A DNA stretch of 47,813 bases from Frigoribacterium faeni (GCF_007988805.1 NZ_BJUV01000022.1:1-47813), one strand, 5' to 3'. Positions 12,940 through 22,264 are shown, counted from the first letter of the stretch. Numbers and translations are program-made. The notes: generated by a model from the sequence alone, not told the origin.

Positions 12940-14157
12940 ATGACCGATCCGAACGGCTGGGCCGCTCCGGGCGGCGGCGACGAGCCACGCTGGGGCGAGC
13001 GCCTCCCACCCGTCGCGCCGCCTCCGGCCGGCGCCCCGTCGCCCCGACCGGCCCCGGGACCCGGACCGCTGCCTCCGCATCAGGGCGGCTGGGCCCCGCC
13101 GCCGAAGCCGGGGCTCGTCCCTCTCCGCCCCCTGACCTTCGGCGAGATCCTCGGGGCCGCGTTCCAGGTCTTCCGTCGCAATCCGCGCACGACGTTCGGC
13201 ACCTCGCTCCTGGCTCAGGTGGTGATCGCCGTCGTGACCGCCGTCGTCGTGGGAGCCGCCACCTTCGCCGCCCTCGGCCGGATCGACTCCGCACGCGAGT
13301 CGGACCTCGAGACCGTCACGGCGGGTGCCGTCGCGGTCATCCTCCTCTCGGCCCTCGTCCCCGCCGCGCTCTCGATCGTGGTCGGCTCGGTGCTGCAGGG
13401 GCTCTTCGTGCTCGAGACGTCGCGGCAGATCGTCGGCGAGCGCCTCCGGCTCGGCGGCCTGCTCACCCTCGCGCGCGGACGGATCGGCGCCCTGATCGGC
13501 TGGTCCGCCCTCGTGGCTCTGGCGAGCGCCGTCGCCCTCGGCGTCGTGGTCGGCGTCGTCGCCCTCGGCGTCTCGATCGGATCCGGCCCGAGCATCGCCG
13601 TGGGCATCATCGCGGGCCTGCTCGCGGGGCTCGGCGCGACCGCCCTCGGGGTGTGGCTGAGCGTCCAGCTCTGCCTGGTGCCGAGCGTGCTCCTGCTCGA
13701 GCGGACGACCCTCCGCGCCGCCGTGGCCCGCTCCTGGACCCTCGTCCGCGGGTCGTTCTGGCGCACCTTCGGCGTCGTCGCGCTCGTCCTCGTCATGGTG
13801 CAGGTCGCGGCCCAGGTCGTGGCCACGCCGTTCTCGATCCTGTTCGCCCTGCTCGGCGGGGCGTTCGCCCCCACGGGCGACACCCTCGACCCGACGTCGC
13901 TCGTCGTGACGGGCGTCGGCTACCTCGTCACGATCCTGGCCACGTCCGTCGTGACCGCGATCGGCGCGGTCGTCCAGTCCGCCTCCACCGGCCTCGTCTA
14001 CGTCGACCGTCGGATCCGCCTCGAGGGCCTCGACCTCGAGCTCGTGCGCTTCGTCGAGCGGCGTGGCGACGGGGTGACCGACCAGCCCGACCCGTACCGC
14101 ACGCCCGCGCGGCACGACCCCTCCCCCGACGCACGACCCGAGGCGCCGCACCGGTGA
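12940..14157 (+). CDS. Membrane protein with GPDPase-membrane-type domain
   Basis: A 405-aa protein. Residues 1-60 are Pro/Gly-rich and cytoplasmic in appearance. The remainder holds about six hydrophobic segments and begins with LRPLTFGEILGAAFQVFRRNPRTTF, the usual opening of the glycerophosphoryl diester phosphodiesterase membrane-domain family. No phosphodiesterase catalytic domain is attached, so enzymatic activity is not implied. The ATG at 12940 follows GGGGGAG. The stop overlaps the next gene by 4 nt (GTGA), so it heads a translationally coupled run into the DUF4129, DUF4350, MoxR and DUF58 genes. It diverges from mtrA with a 149-bp gap. Confidence 0.82.
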   Translation: MTDPNGWAAPGGGDEPRWGERLPPVAPPPAGAPSPRPAPGPGPLPPHQGGWAPPPKPGLVPLRPLTFGEILGAAFQVFRRNPRTTFGTSLLAQVVIAVVTAVVVGAATFAALGRIDSARESDLETVTAGAVAVILLSALVPAALSIVVGSVLQGLFVLETSRQIVGERLRLGGLLTLARGRIGALIGWSALVALASAVALGVVVGVVALGVSIGSGPSIAVGIIAGLLAGLGATALGVWLSVQLCLVPSVLLLERTTLRAAVARSWTLVRGSFWRTFGVVALVLVMVQVAAQVVATPFSILFALLGGAFAPTGDTLDPTSLVVTGVGYLVTILATSVVTAIGAVVQSASTGLVYVDRRIRLEGLDLELVRFVERRGDGVTDQPDPYRTPARHDPSPDARPEAPHR

Positions 14158-14792
14158 CCTCGACGACGGCCGCGGCGGCCCCGCTCCTGCCGGCCCCCGA
14201 CGACGCCCGTCGCGAGCTCCTGCGCGAGCTGACCGGCCGCGACTACGTGGCCGCGCAGCCGAACTGGCTCGACCGTCTGGCGCAGTCGTTCTGGGACTGG
14301 CTCTCGGGGATCCGCTTCGGCGGCGTCGACGGCGCCCCCGGTGCGGCGCTGCTGGTCGGACTCGTCGTCGTCGTGGTGGTCGTCGTGGTCGTCCTGGTCG
14401 TCTACGGCGTCCCGCGCCTCGATCGCCGGTCCACGTCGACCGGTGTCCTCTTCGGCGACGACGACGACCGGTCCGCCGACGACCTGCGCGCCGCGGCGCG
14501 CACCGCGGCGGCGAGGGGCGACATGGCGACCGCGACGATCGAGGCGTTCCGCGCCCTCGCGCGGTCCTCGGTCGACCGGGGCGTCGTCAGCACGTCGCCC
14601 GGCACGACCGCCCGCAGCGTGGGCGTCCAGGCGGCCCGCGCGTACCCCGAGCGGCGCGAGGCCCTGCAGACGGCCGCCCGGGCGTTCGACGGCGTCCGCT
14701 ACCTCGGATGGCCGGGATCCGAGGCGGACTACCGGGCCGTCGTCGAGCTCGACCTCGCCCTGCGGGACGAGCCCGCGCGGGCCGTCGCATGA
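14154..14792 (+). CDS. DUF4129-domain membrane protein
   Basis: A 212-aa protein with one membrane segment at about residues 62-86, which includes an unusual run of ten valines, and a soluble C-terminal part (DDLRAAARTAAARGDMATATIEAFRALARSSVDRGVV ... TARSVGVQAARAYPERREAL ... FDGVRYLGWPGSEADYRAVVELD) typical of DUF4129. The family is found with MoxR and DUF58 genes and with transglutaminase-like proteins, and its molecular role is unknown. The GTG at 14154 overlaps the preceding stop, and the stop overlaps the following ATG, both by 4 nt. This tight coupling argues for a shared complex. Confidence 0.88.
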   Translation: MTSTTAAAAPLLPAPDDARRELLRELTGRDYVAAQPNWLDRLAQSFWDWLSGIRFGGVDGAPGAALLVGLVVVVVVVVVVLVVYGVPRLDRRSTSTGVLFGDDDDRSADDLRAAARTAAARGDMATATIEAFRALARSSVDRGVVSTSPGTTARSVGVQAARAYPERREALQTAARAFDGVRYLGWPGSEADYRAVVELDLALRDEPARAVA

Positions 14793-15952
14793 CCGTCGTC
14801 ACACCGACCGTCGGGGCCCGGCTCCGCAGCGCCCGCTTCTGGCTGGTGCTCGGCGGCGTCGCCGTCGCCGGAGCGGTCGCGGTGGCCGTGATCGGGTCGG
14901 GAGGCGGCACCGGCGGCCGCCCGCTGGGCCCGGCGAACGCGGCGCCGGCCGGCGCCAAGGCCGTGGTCGAGGTGCTGCGCGACGAGGGGATCGACGTCTC
15001 GGTCACCACGACCCTCGACGCGACCTCCACGGCGGTGTCCGGGGACCCCGAGCGCACGAGTCTCCTCGTCGACGACGCCGACGGATTCCTGACCGACGGC
15101 CAGTGGGACGATCTGGGCCGTCTCGACGCCGACGTCGTGCTCCTCTCCCCCGGGCAGAGCGCCCTCGACGCCCTCGCGCCCGGGGTGACCGCGCTCGGCC
15201 CGTCCGCGGGCGGGGTCGCCGCCCCGCGCTGCGACGTCCCGTCGCTCGCACGCCTCGACCGCGTCGACGTCACGGGGTCGGCCTTCGCGATCGACGGCTC
15301 CGACGCCGCGGGGTGCCTGCCCACGGACGCAGGTCTCGGGCTCGTCGAGTACGCCGACACGACGTCGAGCGTCACGGTCGTCGGCGCCACCCGGGCGCTG
15401 ACCAACGGCTCGATCGCCGACGAGGACAACGCCGCGTTCGCCCTCTCGGTGCTGGGCCGGTCGCCGTCGCTCGTCTGGTATCTGCCGAGCGCCGCCGACG
15501 TCCCGGAGGGCGGCGGCACGCTCGCGACCCTCACCCCGTCCTGGGTGACCCCCTCCCTGGTGCTGCTGTTCCTGGCCGGCGTGGCCGCCATGGTCTGGCG
15601 GGGCCGCCGTCTGGGTCCGCTCGTCGTCGAGCGCCTGCCGGTCACCGTGCGGGCGTCCGAGACGACGGAGGGGCGGGCCCGACTGTACGAGCGGTCCGGG
15701 CAGCGTCTGCACGCTCTCGACCAGCTCCGGATCGGCACGCTCTCCCGCCTCTCGCGCGCCACCGGCCTCGCCGCCGGCGCCTCCGTCGACGAGGTCGTCT
15801 CCCGGGTGTCGTCGCTGCTCGCAGCCGATCCCGCCGGGGTCCGCTCCGTCCTCGTCGACGCCCACCCCGCGGACGACCGCGACCTCGTCGCCCTGAGCGA
15901 CGCACTGCTCGATCTGGAGCGGGCCGTGCACCGGGCGACGACTCCCCCGTGA
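14789..15952 (+). CDS. DUF4350-domain membrane protein
   Basis: A 387-aa protein. An N-terminal membrane anchor (about 16-38) is followed by a domain running from NAAPAGAKAVVEVLRDEGIDVSVTTTLDAT, the DUF4350 signature region resembling glutamine-amidotransferase-like folds. A second membrane segment lies near residue 255-275 (TPSWVTPSLVLLFLAGVAAMVWRGRRLGPLVVERLPV), and a cytoplasmic helical tail follows. This topology would place the DUF4350 domain outside the cell. It is coupled by ATGA to the DUF4129 gene and followed 64 nt later by the MoxR gene. The function is unknown. The conserved company suggests a role in assembling or exporting a surface or secreted component. Confidence 0.88.
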   Translation: MTVVTPTVGARLRSARFWLVLGGVAVAGAVAVAVIGSGGGTGGRPLGPANAAPAGAKAVVEVLRDEGIDVSVTTTLDATSTAVSGDPERTSLLVDDADGFLTDGQWDDLGRLDADVVLLSPGQSALDALAPGVTALGPSAGGVAAPRCDVPSLARLDRVDVTGSAFAIDGSDAAGCLPTDAGLGLVEYADTTSSVTVVGATRALTNGSIADEDNAAFALSVLGRSPSLVWYLPSAADVPEGGGTLATLTPSWVTPSLVLLFLAGVAAMVWRGRRLGPLVVERLPVTVRASETTEGRARLYERSGQRLHALDQLRIGTLSRLSRATGLAAGASVDEVVSRVSSLLAADPAGVRSVLVDAHPADDRDLVALSDALLDLERAVHRATTPP

Positions 15953-16016
15953 CCCACCCCGCGCCTCCTCGGCTCCCCCGCCCGCCCGCCACGACACCCC
16001 CGGAGATGACCACGAC

Positions 16017-16970
<954 letters not shown>

Positions 16971-16972
16971 CC

Positions 16973-18265
16973 ATGGCCGTCACCGGATGGTTCGTCGCGC
17001 TCGTCGCCCTGGGGGTCGTCCCCGTCATCGTCACGGACAGCTCGTGGGCGCTCGTGGGGTGGCTCGCGCTCGTCGCGGTGCTGACCGCGCTCGACGTCGC
17101 CCTGGCCGGGTCGGCACGGGCGCTGACGTTCCGACGGGACCAGCCGGGACCGGTGCGGCTCGGCGAGAGCGTCGCGGTCCGTCTCACCGTGGTCAACACC
17201 GGCCGTCGCACGGTTCGCGGGGTGCTCCGCGACGCGTGGCAGCCGTCGGCCGGAGCCGCCCCGACCCGACGCCCTCTCTCGTTGCGGCCCGGCGCCGCGG
17301 CGACCCTCACCGCCACCCTGACGCCGTTCCGACGGGGTGAGCGCCGAGCGGACTCCGTCACGGTCCGCACGCGCGGCCCCCTGCGTCTCGCCGGCCGCCA
17401 GGCGACGCACGCCGTGCCGGGGGCGATCCGCGTGCTGCCGCGCTTCGCCTCGCGCAAGCACCTGCCCTCGCGGCTGGCCCGACTGCGCGAGCTCGACGGC
17501 CGGACGAGCGTCATGATCCGCGGGCAGGGCACCGAGTTCGACAGCCTGCGCGAGTACGTGCGCGGGGACGACGTGCGCTCGATCGACTGGCGCGCGACCG
17601 CGCGCCGGGACGAGGCCGTCGTCCGGACCTGGCGCCCCGAACGCGATCGTCGCGTCGTCGTCGTGATCGACAGCGGCCGCACGTCCGCGGCGCGCATCGA
17701 CGACGAGCCCCGCCTCGACACGGCCTTCGAGTCGGCGCTGCTGCTCGGGGCCCTGGCGTCGCAGGCCGGCGACCGGGTCGACGTCGTCGTGGTCGACCGT
17801 CGCGTCCGGGGCCGCGTCCAGGGGACCTCGGGCCCGGCTCTGCTCTCGTCGATGGTCGAGACGATGGCGCCGATCGAGCCGGAGCTCGTCGAGACCGACT
17901 GGGCCTCGGTCCCGGCGCTGGTGCGCTCGGTCACGACCCAGCGCGCGCTCGTCGTCCTGGCGACCACCGTCGACAGCCCGGGAGCCTCGCACGCGCTCCT
18001 CGCCGCCATGCCGCAGCTGACCCGGCGGCACCTCGTGGTCGTCGCCTCGGTCACCGATCCGTCCCTCGAGCGGCAGAGCGTCGAACGGGGTTCGCGCGAC
18101 GAGCTCTACCGGGCCGCGGCGGCGGAGCGGGCTCGTCTGGACATCGCCCGCGTGCGAGCCGCCCTGGGGCAGGTGGGCGCGGACGTGGTGACCGGGGCGC
18201 CCGCCGATCTCCCCCCGGCCCTCGCCGACCGCTACCTCGCGCTCAAGGCCGCCGGGCGGCTCTGA
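16973..18265 (+). CDS. DUF58-domain protein (VWA-like)
   Basis: A 430-aa protein with two N-terminal membrane segments (about 4-25 and 25-45), a beta-rich region, and the DUF58 hallmark GQGTEFDSLREYVRGDDV followed by RSIDWRATARRDEAVVRTW. A VWA-like fold follows (RRVVVVIDSGRTSAARIDDEPRLDTAFESALLLGALASQAGDRVDVVVVDRR). It has the usual partnership with MoxR just upstream. It is the last gene of the plus-strand run and converges on the SpoIIM-family gene across a 66-bp gap that contains a tandem 18-nt repeat but no convincing terminator. Confidence 0.93.
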   Translation: MAVTGWFVALVALGVVPVIVTDSSWALVGWLALVAVLTALDVALAGSARALTFRRDQPGPVRLGESVAVRLTVVNTGRRTVRGVLRDAWQPSAGAAPTRRPLSLRPGAAATLTATLTPFRRGERRADSVTVRTRGPLRLAGRQATHAVPGAIRVLPRFASRKHLPSRLARLRELDGRTSVMIRGQGTEFDSLREYVRGDDVRSIDWRATARRDEAVVRTWRPERDRRVVVVIDSGRTSAARIDDEPRLDTAFESALLLGALASQAGDRVDVVVVDRRVRGRVQGTSGPALLSSMVETMAPIEPELVETDWASVPALVRSVTTQRALVVLATTVDSPGASHALLAAMPQLTRRHLVVVASVTDPSLERQSVERGSRDELYRAAAAERARLDIARVRAALGQVGADVVTGAPADLPPALADRYLALKAAGRL

Positions 18266-18287
18266 AGCCCGGCCGCGCGGCGACCGA

Positions 18288-18323
18288 CACCGGCGGAGCG
18301 ACCGGCACCGGCGGAGCGACCGG
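18288..18323. repeat. Perfect tandem duplication of an 18-mer
   Basis: CACCGGCGGAGCGACCGG occurs twice with no spacer, at 18288-18305 and 18306-18323. It lies in the convergent gap between the DUF58 and SpoIIM-family genes. It is probably a slippage product or a minisatellite-like site, and its copy number could vary between strains. Confidence 0.85.
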
Positions 18324-18331
18324 AGATCCGC

Positions 18332-19327
18332 TCAGCCCGAGACGAGCTGGGTCGCGCCCGCCTCGAACTCGTCGAGGTCGCCGGTCTGGCCGGCGCGGTG
18401 CGCGCGTCCGCCGAGACCCCACTGGTAGGCCAGGAATCCGGCCAGCGCGATCGTGCCGATCCCGATCTTGACCGGCCAGGGCCAGGGCTGGCGCGTGACG
18501 AAGCCCTCGATGACGCCCGAGACGAGCAGGGCCAGCAGCAGACCGATCGCGATCGCGATCAGCGCGCGCCCGTCCTGCGCCAGGGCCTGGCCGCGGGTCC
18601 TGGCGCCGGGCGCCACCCACGACCAGAAGATCATGAGCCCTGCGGCTCCCGCGACGAAGATGCTGTAGAGCTCGAGCTGACCGTGCGGCGCGATGTACAG
18701 GAAGAAGAAGTCGAGTCGACCCTGATCGGCCATGATCCCGGCCGACACGCCGAGGTTGACCGCGTTCTGGAGGATCACGTACGGCACCCAGACCCCGGTG
18801 ATGCCGAACGCGACGCACTGGGCGGCGATGTAGGCGTTGTTCGTCCAGACCTGCCCGGTGAACGACGTCGACGCGCTCTCGGAGTAGTAGTCCACGAAGT
18901 CCTGCTCGGCGAACTGCCGACGGAACTCGTCCGAGCCGAAGGTCGCCAGCACCGCGGGGTTCTGCGCGGCCCAGACGGCGAGGACGACGGCCACGACGGC
19001 CGTCGCGAGAGCGACCACGAGAGAGGCCCAGCGCACCCGGTACAGCGCGGCCGGCAGCTGGGCGACGAAGAAGGACGGCAGCTGACGGAGGAGGTTCCGG
19101 CCCGCGCCGGTGAACCGCAGGCGAGCACGCGAGAGCGTCAGCGAGAGCCGGTCGGCCGCGACGGACGGGCCGGTCGCGGTGGTGAGCGACGACAGCTCGC
19201 TCGCGCCCGACTGGTAGAGCGAGATCAGCTCGTCCGCCTGCTCGCCCGTGAGTCGGCGGCGGCGGGCGAGCCGCTCGAGTTCGGCCCAGTCGTCGCCGTG
19301 GGCTGCGGCATAGGCGTCGATGTCCAT
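18332..19327 (-). CDS. Stage II sporulation protein M family membrane protein
   Basis: A 331-aa protein with a soluble helical N-terminus (MDIDAYAAAHGDDWAELERLARRRRLTGEQADELISLYQ) and about five membrane segments. The SpoIIM-like features are FTGQVWTNNAYIAAQCVAFGITGVWVPYVILQNAVNLG and the APHGQLELYSIFVAGAAGLMI stretch. In firmicutes SpoIIM belongs to a peptidoglycan-degrading complex with SpoIID/P. This organism type does not sporulate, so a different envelope role is likely. In actinobacteria the gene habitually sits with RDD, DUF58 and MoxR genes, as here. The ATG at 19327 is only 18 bp from the divergent RDD start. Confidence 0.9.
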   Translation of the reverse strand: MDIDAYAAAHGDDWAELERLARRRRLTGEQADELISLYQSGASELSSLTTATGPSVAADRLSLTLSRARLRFTGAGRNLLRQLPSFFVAQLPAALYRVRWASLVVALATAVVAVVLAVWAAQNPAVLATFGSDEFRRQFAEQDFVDYYSESASTSFTGQVWTNNAYIAAQCVAFGITGVWVPYVILQNAVNLGVSAGIMADQGRLDFFFLYIAPHGQLELYSIFVAGAAGLMIFWSWVAPGARTRGQALAQDGRALIAIAIGLLLALLVSGVIEGFVTRQPWPWPVKIGIGTIALAGFLAYQWGLGGRAHRAGQTGDLDEFEAGATQLVSG

Positions 19328-19333
19328 TCTGCT

Positions 19334-19342
19334 TAGATACTA
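19334..19342. promoter_or_regulatory. Overlapping divergent -10 elements, SpoIIM/RDD
   Basis: The 18-bp gap between two divergent ATGs contains the palindromic 9-mer TAGATACTA. On the minus strand it reads TAGTAT, a good -10, 9 nt before the SpoIIM-family ATG. On the plus strand GATACT (19336-19341) lies 4 nt before the RDD ATG, or TAGATA 6 nt before. Both transcripts would be leaderless or nearly so. This is inferred from sequence only. Confidence 0.5.
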
Positions 19343-19345
19343 GGC

Positions 19346-20230
19346 ATGCCTCGCCGCACCGCTCCACGCGCCTCCCCGGCCGTGCTGCGTCCCGACCAGA
19401 TCGAATCGTTCGCGGCCGGCGGCGACGAGCTCGTCACGGGCGAGGCCGTAGCTCTGGATCTGCGGCCGACCAGCGTGATCCTGCGCGGTGCCGGGGTGGT
19501 CATCGACTATCTCGCCTACGTGGCCCTCCTGATCGGTCTGATCGTGCTGATCGGTCTGCTGAACGAGGGCGGCGTCCTCGACGACGCCCTCTCCCAGGCG
19601 TTCCTGATCGGCGCGGTCGGGTTCTCCCTCATCGTCGTCCCGGCGATCGTCGAGACGGCGAGCCGGGGGCGGTCGCTCGGCAGGCTCGCCGTCGGGGCGC
19701 GCATCGTCCGCACGGACGGAGGCGCGATCGGCTTCCGCCACGCCCTCACGCGGTCACTGGTCGGCCTGCTCGAGATCGTCTTCACGACCGGCGGCCTGGC
19801 ATTCGTCGTCGCCCTGCTGAACGGGTCCTCCCGTCGTCTGGGAGACCTGATGGCGGGCACCTACAGCCGCAACGAGCGCGTGTCGAAGCGGACCACGGTC
19901 GCCCACGGCGTCCCCGTGCCGCTCCTGCCCTGGGCCGAGGTGGCCGACGTCGCCCGTCTGCCCGAGGGGCTCGCCCGCCGCATCGCCTCGTTCCTGCAGC
20001 AGGCGCCCCGCCTGTCGCCGACGAGCCGGCTCCGGATCGCCGCCGAGCTCGCCGACGAGGCAGGACCGTTCGTCTCGCCCCCGCCCTCCGCCGAACCGGA
20101 GCTCGTCCTGGCCGGCATCGCCGCGGTGCGGCGGGATCGGGAGGCCGCGGCCCTGGCCCGCGAGGCGGCTCTGCTCGACCGGCTCCGCCCCGCGCTCACC
20201 GGCACGGTCGGCGGCTTCCCCCGCCGCTGA
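19346..20230 (+). CDS. RDD-family membrane protein
   Basis: A 294-aa protein. The RDD domain spans about residues 40-175, opening with TSVILRGAGVVIDYLAYVALLIGLIVLIG and containing the conserved Arg/Asp pattern, then GRSLGRLAVGARIVRTDGGAIGFRHALTRSLVGLLE. It has three or four membrane segments. The C-terminal 110 residues are soluble and Ala/Arg-rich (ADEAGPFVSPPPS ... LDRLRPALTGTVGGFPRR). The family's function is mostly unknown, with transport or sodium tolerance reported for some members. No Shine-Dalgarno precedes the ATG at 19346, consistent with leaderless expression. It diverges from the SpoIIM-family gene. Confidence 0.9.
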   Translation: MPRRTAPRASPAVLRPDQIESFAAGGDELVTGEAVALDLRPTSVILRGAGVVIDYLAYVALLIGLIVLIGLLNEGGVLDDALSQAFLIGAVGFSLIVVPAIVETASRGRSLGRLAVGARIVRTDGGAIGFRHALTRSLVGLLEIVFTTGGLAFVVALLNGSSRRLGDLMAGTYSRNERVSKRTTVAHGVPVPLLPWAEVADVARLPEGLARRIASFLQQAPRLSPTSRLRIAAELADEAGPFVSPPPSAEPELVLAGIAAVRRDREAAALAREAALLDRLRPALTGTVGGFPRR

Positions 20231-20262
20231 CGACCGGCCGGCCACCGACGACCGGCGCGCCG

Positions 20263-20577
20263 CTACGACCGGACGAGCCGCGCGATCGCCGCGGACGCCT
20301 CGCGGACCTTCGCGTCCGCCACGTCGCCGCCCTCCCGGGCGGCCTCGACCACGCAGTGCGCCAGGTGGTCCTCCAGCAGTTGCAGCGCGACGGTCTCGAG
20401 CGCCTTCGTGGCCGCGCTCACCTGCGTGAGCACGTCGATGCAGTAGGTGTCGTCCTCCACCATGCGCTGGATGCCCCGCACCTGGCCCTCGGCCCGACGC
20501 AGGCGCTTGACGATCTGCTCCTTGTCGCCGCTGTAGCCGACGTGGCCGGGGGCGGTGTGCTCGACGTGTCCTGTCAC
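20263..20577 (-). CDS. csoR: Copper-sensing repressor, CsoR family
   Basis: A 104-aa all-helical repressor. The Cu(I)-binding triad is Cys46, His71 and Cys75 (TYCIDVL, EDHLAHCVVEAA), the Cys-His-Cys pattern of true CsoR as opposed to the FrmR or RcnR patterns. Copper binding should release DNA. The start is GTG at 20577, preceded by AGGAGG at 5-nt spacing. A palindrome, GTACCCCCTAGGGGTAT on the minus strand, lies 46 nt upstream of the start and matches the known CsoR operator style, so autoregulation is likely. Unusually, no copper ATPase or chaperone gene adjoins it. The upstream gene is manB and the convergent one is the RDD gene. Confidence 0.92.
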   Translation of the reverse strand: MTGHVEHTAPGHVGYSGDKEQIVKRLRRAEGQVRGIQRMVEDDTYCIDVLTQVSAATKALETVALQLLEDHLAHCVVEAAREGGDVADAKVREASAAIARLVRS

Positions 20578-20623
20578 CGTGCCTCCTCGACGATCCCGAG
20601 GGCTCGGGCCCGCTGCGGACCCG

Positions 20624-20640
20624 ATACCCCTAGGGGGTAC
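20624..20640 (-). promoter_or_regulatory. CsoR-type operator
   Basis: ATACCCCTAGGGGGTAC contains the near-perfect dyad TACCCC-TA-GGGGGTA, the G/C-tract palindrome bound by CsoR-family repressors. It lies between the manB stop (20644) and the csoR start (20577), where it could cover a promoter for csoR. It would not control manB, which lies upstream. Confidence 0.8.
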
Positions 20641-20643
20641 AGC

Positions 20644-22062
20644 CTAACCGCGGATGAGCGCCAGGACGTCGTCGCGGATGCGCTCCATCTCGCCCGCGGT
20701 GGCCGCCTCGGCGTTGAGACGCAGCAGCGGCTCGGTGTTCGACGGGCGGACGTTGAACCACCAGAAGTCGCCGTTCTCGGACGAGCCGGTGACGGTGAGG
20801 CCGTCGAGCTCGTCGAACTCGCCCACCCCGGCGTACGCCTCGACGATCCGGGCGTAGGCCGCCGGGACGTCGGTGACGGTGGAGTTGATCTCGCCGCTGG
20901 CCGTGTAGGGCGTGTAGCGGTCGGTCAGCGTCGACAGCGGCTCGCCCTGACCGCCGAACTCGGCGAGGACGTGCATCGCGGCCAGCATGCCGTTGTCGGC
21001 GCCCCAGAAGTCGCGGAAGTAGTAGTGCGCCGAGTGCTCGCCGCCGAAGATCGCCCCGGTCTCGCGCATCTCGTCCTTGATCAGCGAGTGACCGACGCGG
21101 GTGCGCACCGGAGTCGCCCCCGACGCCGCGATGGCCTCGGGGACCGCCCGCGACGTGATGAGGTTGTGGATGACGGCGATGTCGGCGTCGGGCTCGAGCG
21201 CGCGCACCCGGGCGATCTCGCGCACGGCGACGATGGCGGCGACCGCCGAGGGGGTGACGGCGTCGCCGTTCTCGTCGACGACGAAGCAGCGGTCGGCGTC
21301 GCCGTCGAACGCCAGCCCGAGATCGGCGCCGTGCTCGACGACGGCCTTCTGCAGATCGACGAGGTTGGCCGGCTCGAGCGGGTTGGCCTCGTGGTTCGGG
21401 AACGTGCCGTCGAGCTCGAAGTACATCGGGACGATCTCGATCGGCAGCTCCGCGAGCCCCGCAGCCGTGCCGAGCACGGCGGGGACGGTCAGGCCGCCCA
21501 TGCCGTTGCCGGCGTCGACGACGACCCGGATGGGCCGGATGCCCGACAGGTCGACGAGACCGCGCAGGTACGCGGCGTAGTCGCCGAGCGCGTCGTACTC
21601 GCGCAGCGAGCCCGGCTGCTCGACCGAGTCGATGCCCTGGTCGAGATACGAGGAGGCGCGGTCGCGGATCGAGGCGAGCCCGGTGTCGAGGCTGATCCCC
21701 TGGGCACCCGCACGGCTCATCTTGATGCCGTTGTAGCTGGCCGGGTTGTGGCTCGCGGTGAACATCGCGGCGGGCGCCTGGAGGGAGCCGGAGGCGAAGT
21801 ACGACTCGTCGGTCGAGCAGAGACCCAGGGCGACGACGTCCGCCCCGCGGGCCCGGGCGCCCCGGGCGAACGCGGCGGCGAAGGCGGGAGAGGAGTCGCG
21901 CATGTCGTGCCCGACGACGAGCTCGGAGCCGGCGGCCTCGATCTCGTCGGCGAAGGCCGCACCGAAGGCCTCGACGACCTCGTCGGTCAGTTGACTGCCG
22001 ACCAGCCCCCGGACGTCGTAGGTCTTGACGAAGGCGGTGAGGTCGTGGCTCTCAGATGTCAT
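20644..22062 (-). CDS. manB: Phosphomannomutase/phosphoglucomutase
   Basis: A 472-aa alpha-D-phosphohexomutase that interconverts mannose-6-P and mannose-1-P (and possibly the glucose forms), supplying GDP-mannose for glycan synthesis. The catalytic phosphoserine is Ser104 in TASHNP, the metal loop is DGDADR from Asp253, and the sugar-binding loop is GGEHSAHYYFRDF. The phosphate-binding C-terminal domain has RPSNTEPLLRLNAEA. The ATG at 22062 overlaps the DUF3499 gene by 11 nt, so the two are coupled. The same gene order (zincin, DUF3499, manB) is known in mycobacteria (Rv3257c-Rv3259). manA lies 6.6 kb away on the same strand. Confidence 0.97.
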   Translation of the reverse strand: MTSESHDLTAFVKTYDVRGLVGSQLTDEVVEAFGAAFADEIEAAGSELVVGHDMRDSSPAFAAAFARGARARGADVVALGLCSTDESYFASGSLQAPAAMFTASHNPASYNGIKMSRAGAQGISLDTGLASIRDRASSYLDQGIDSVEQPGSLREYDALGDYAAYLRGLVDLSGIRPIRVVVDAGNGMGGLTVPAVLGTAAGLAELPIEIVPMYFELDGTFPNHEANPLEPANLVDLQKAVVEHGADLGLAFDGDADRCFVVDENGDAVTPSAVAAIVAVREIARVRALEPDADIAVIHNLITSRAVPEAIAASGATPVRTRVGHSLIKDEMRETGAIFGGEHSAHYYFRDFWGADNGMLAAMHVLAEFGGQGEPLSTLTDRYTPYTASGEINSTVTDVPAAYARIVEAYAGVGEFDELDGLTVTGSSENGDFWWFNVRPSNTEPLLRLNAEAATAGEMERIRDDVLALIRG

Positions 22063-22264
22063 TCCCCAAAACTACCCGGCGGAGGACCTCCCACCCCTGC
22101 GGAACCGACAACGACGACGCGTGTCGCGCGCACAGGTCGTATCCGTGGGGCTCGACCACTCCGCTGAGCGGCCCGACGACGACCATCGAGTCGGAGTAGA
22201 CGTACGTGAGCGTGGCCACCGCCTCCTCGTGGCAGGTGACCTTGCTGCAGGGACGTCCGTTCAT
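22052..22264 (-). CDS. DUF3499 small cysteine-containing protein
   Basis: A 70-aa protein beginning MNGRPCSKVTCHEEAVATLTYVYSDSMVVVGPLSG and ending with a WEVLRRVV segment. Cys6, Cys11 and Cys45 with nearby His12, His40 and His48 could form a zinc site (RPCSKVTCHEEA ... HGYDLCARHA). This matches the actinobacterial DUF3499 family, normally upstream of manB. The function is unknown. It overlaps manB by 11 nt and diverges from the zincin-family gene with a 70-bp gap. Confidence 0.9.
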   Translation of the reverse strand: MNGRPCSKVTCHEEAVATLTYVYSDSMVVVGPLSGVVEPHGYDLCARHASSLSVPQGWEVLRRVVLGNDI

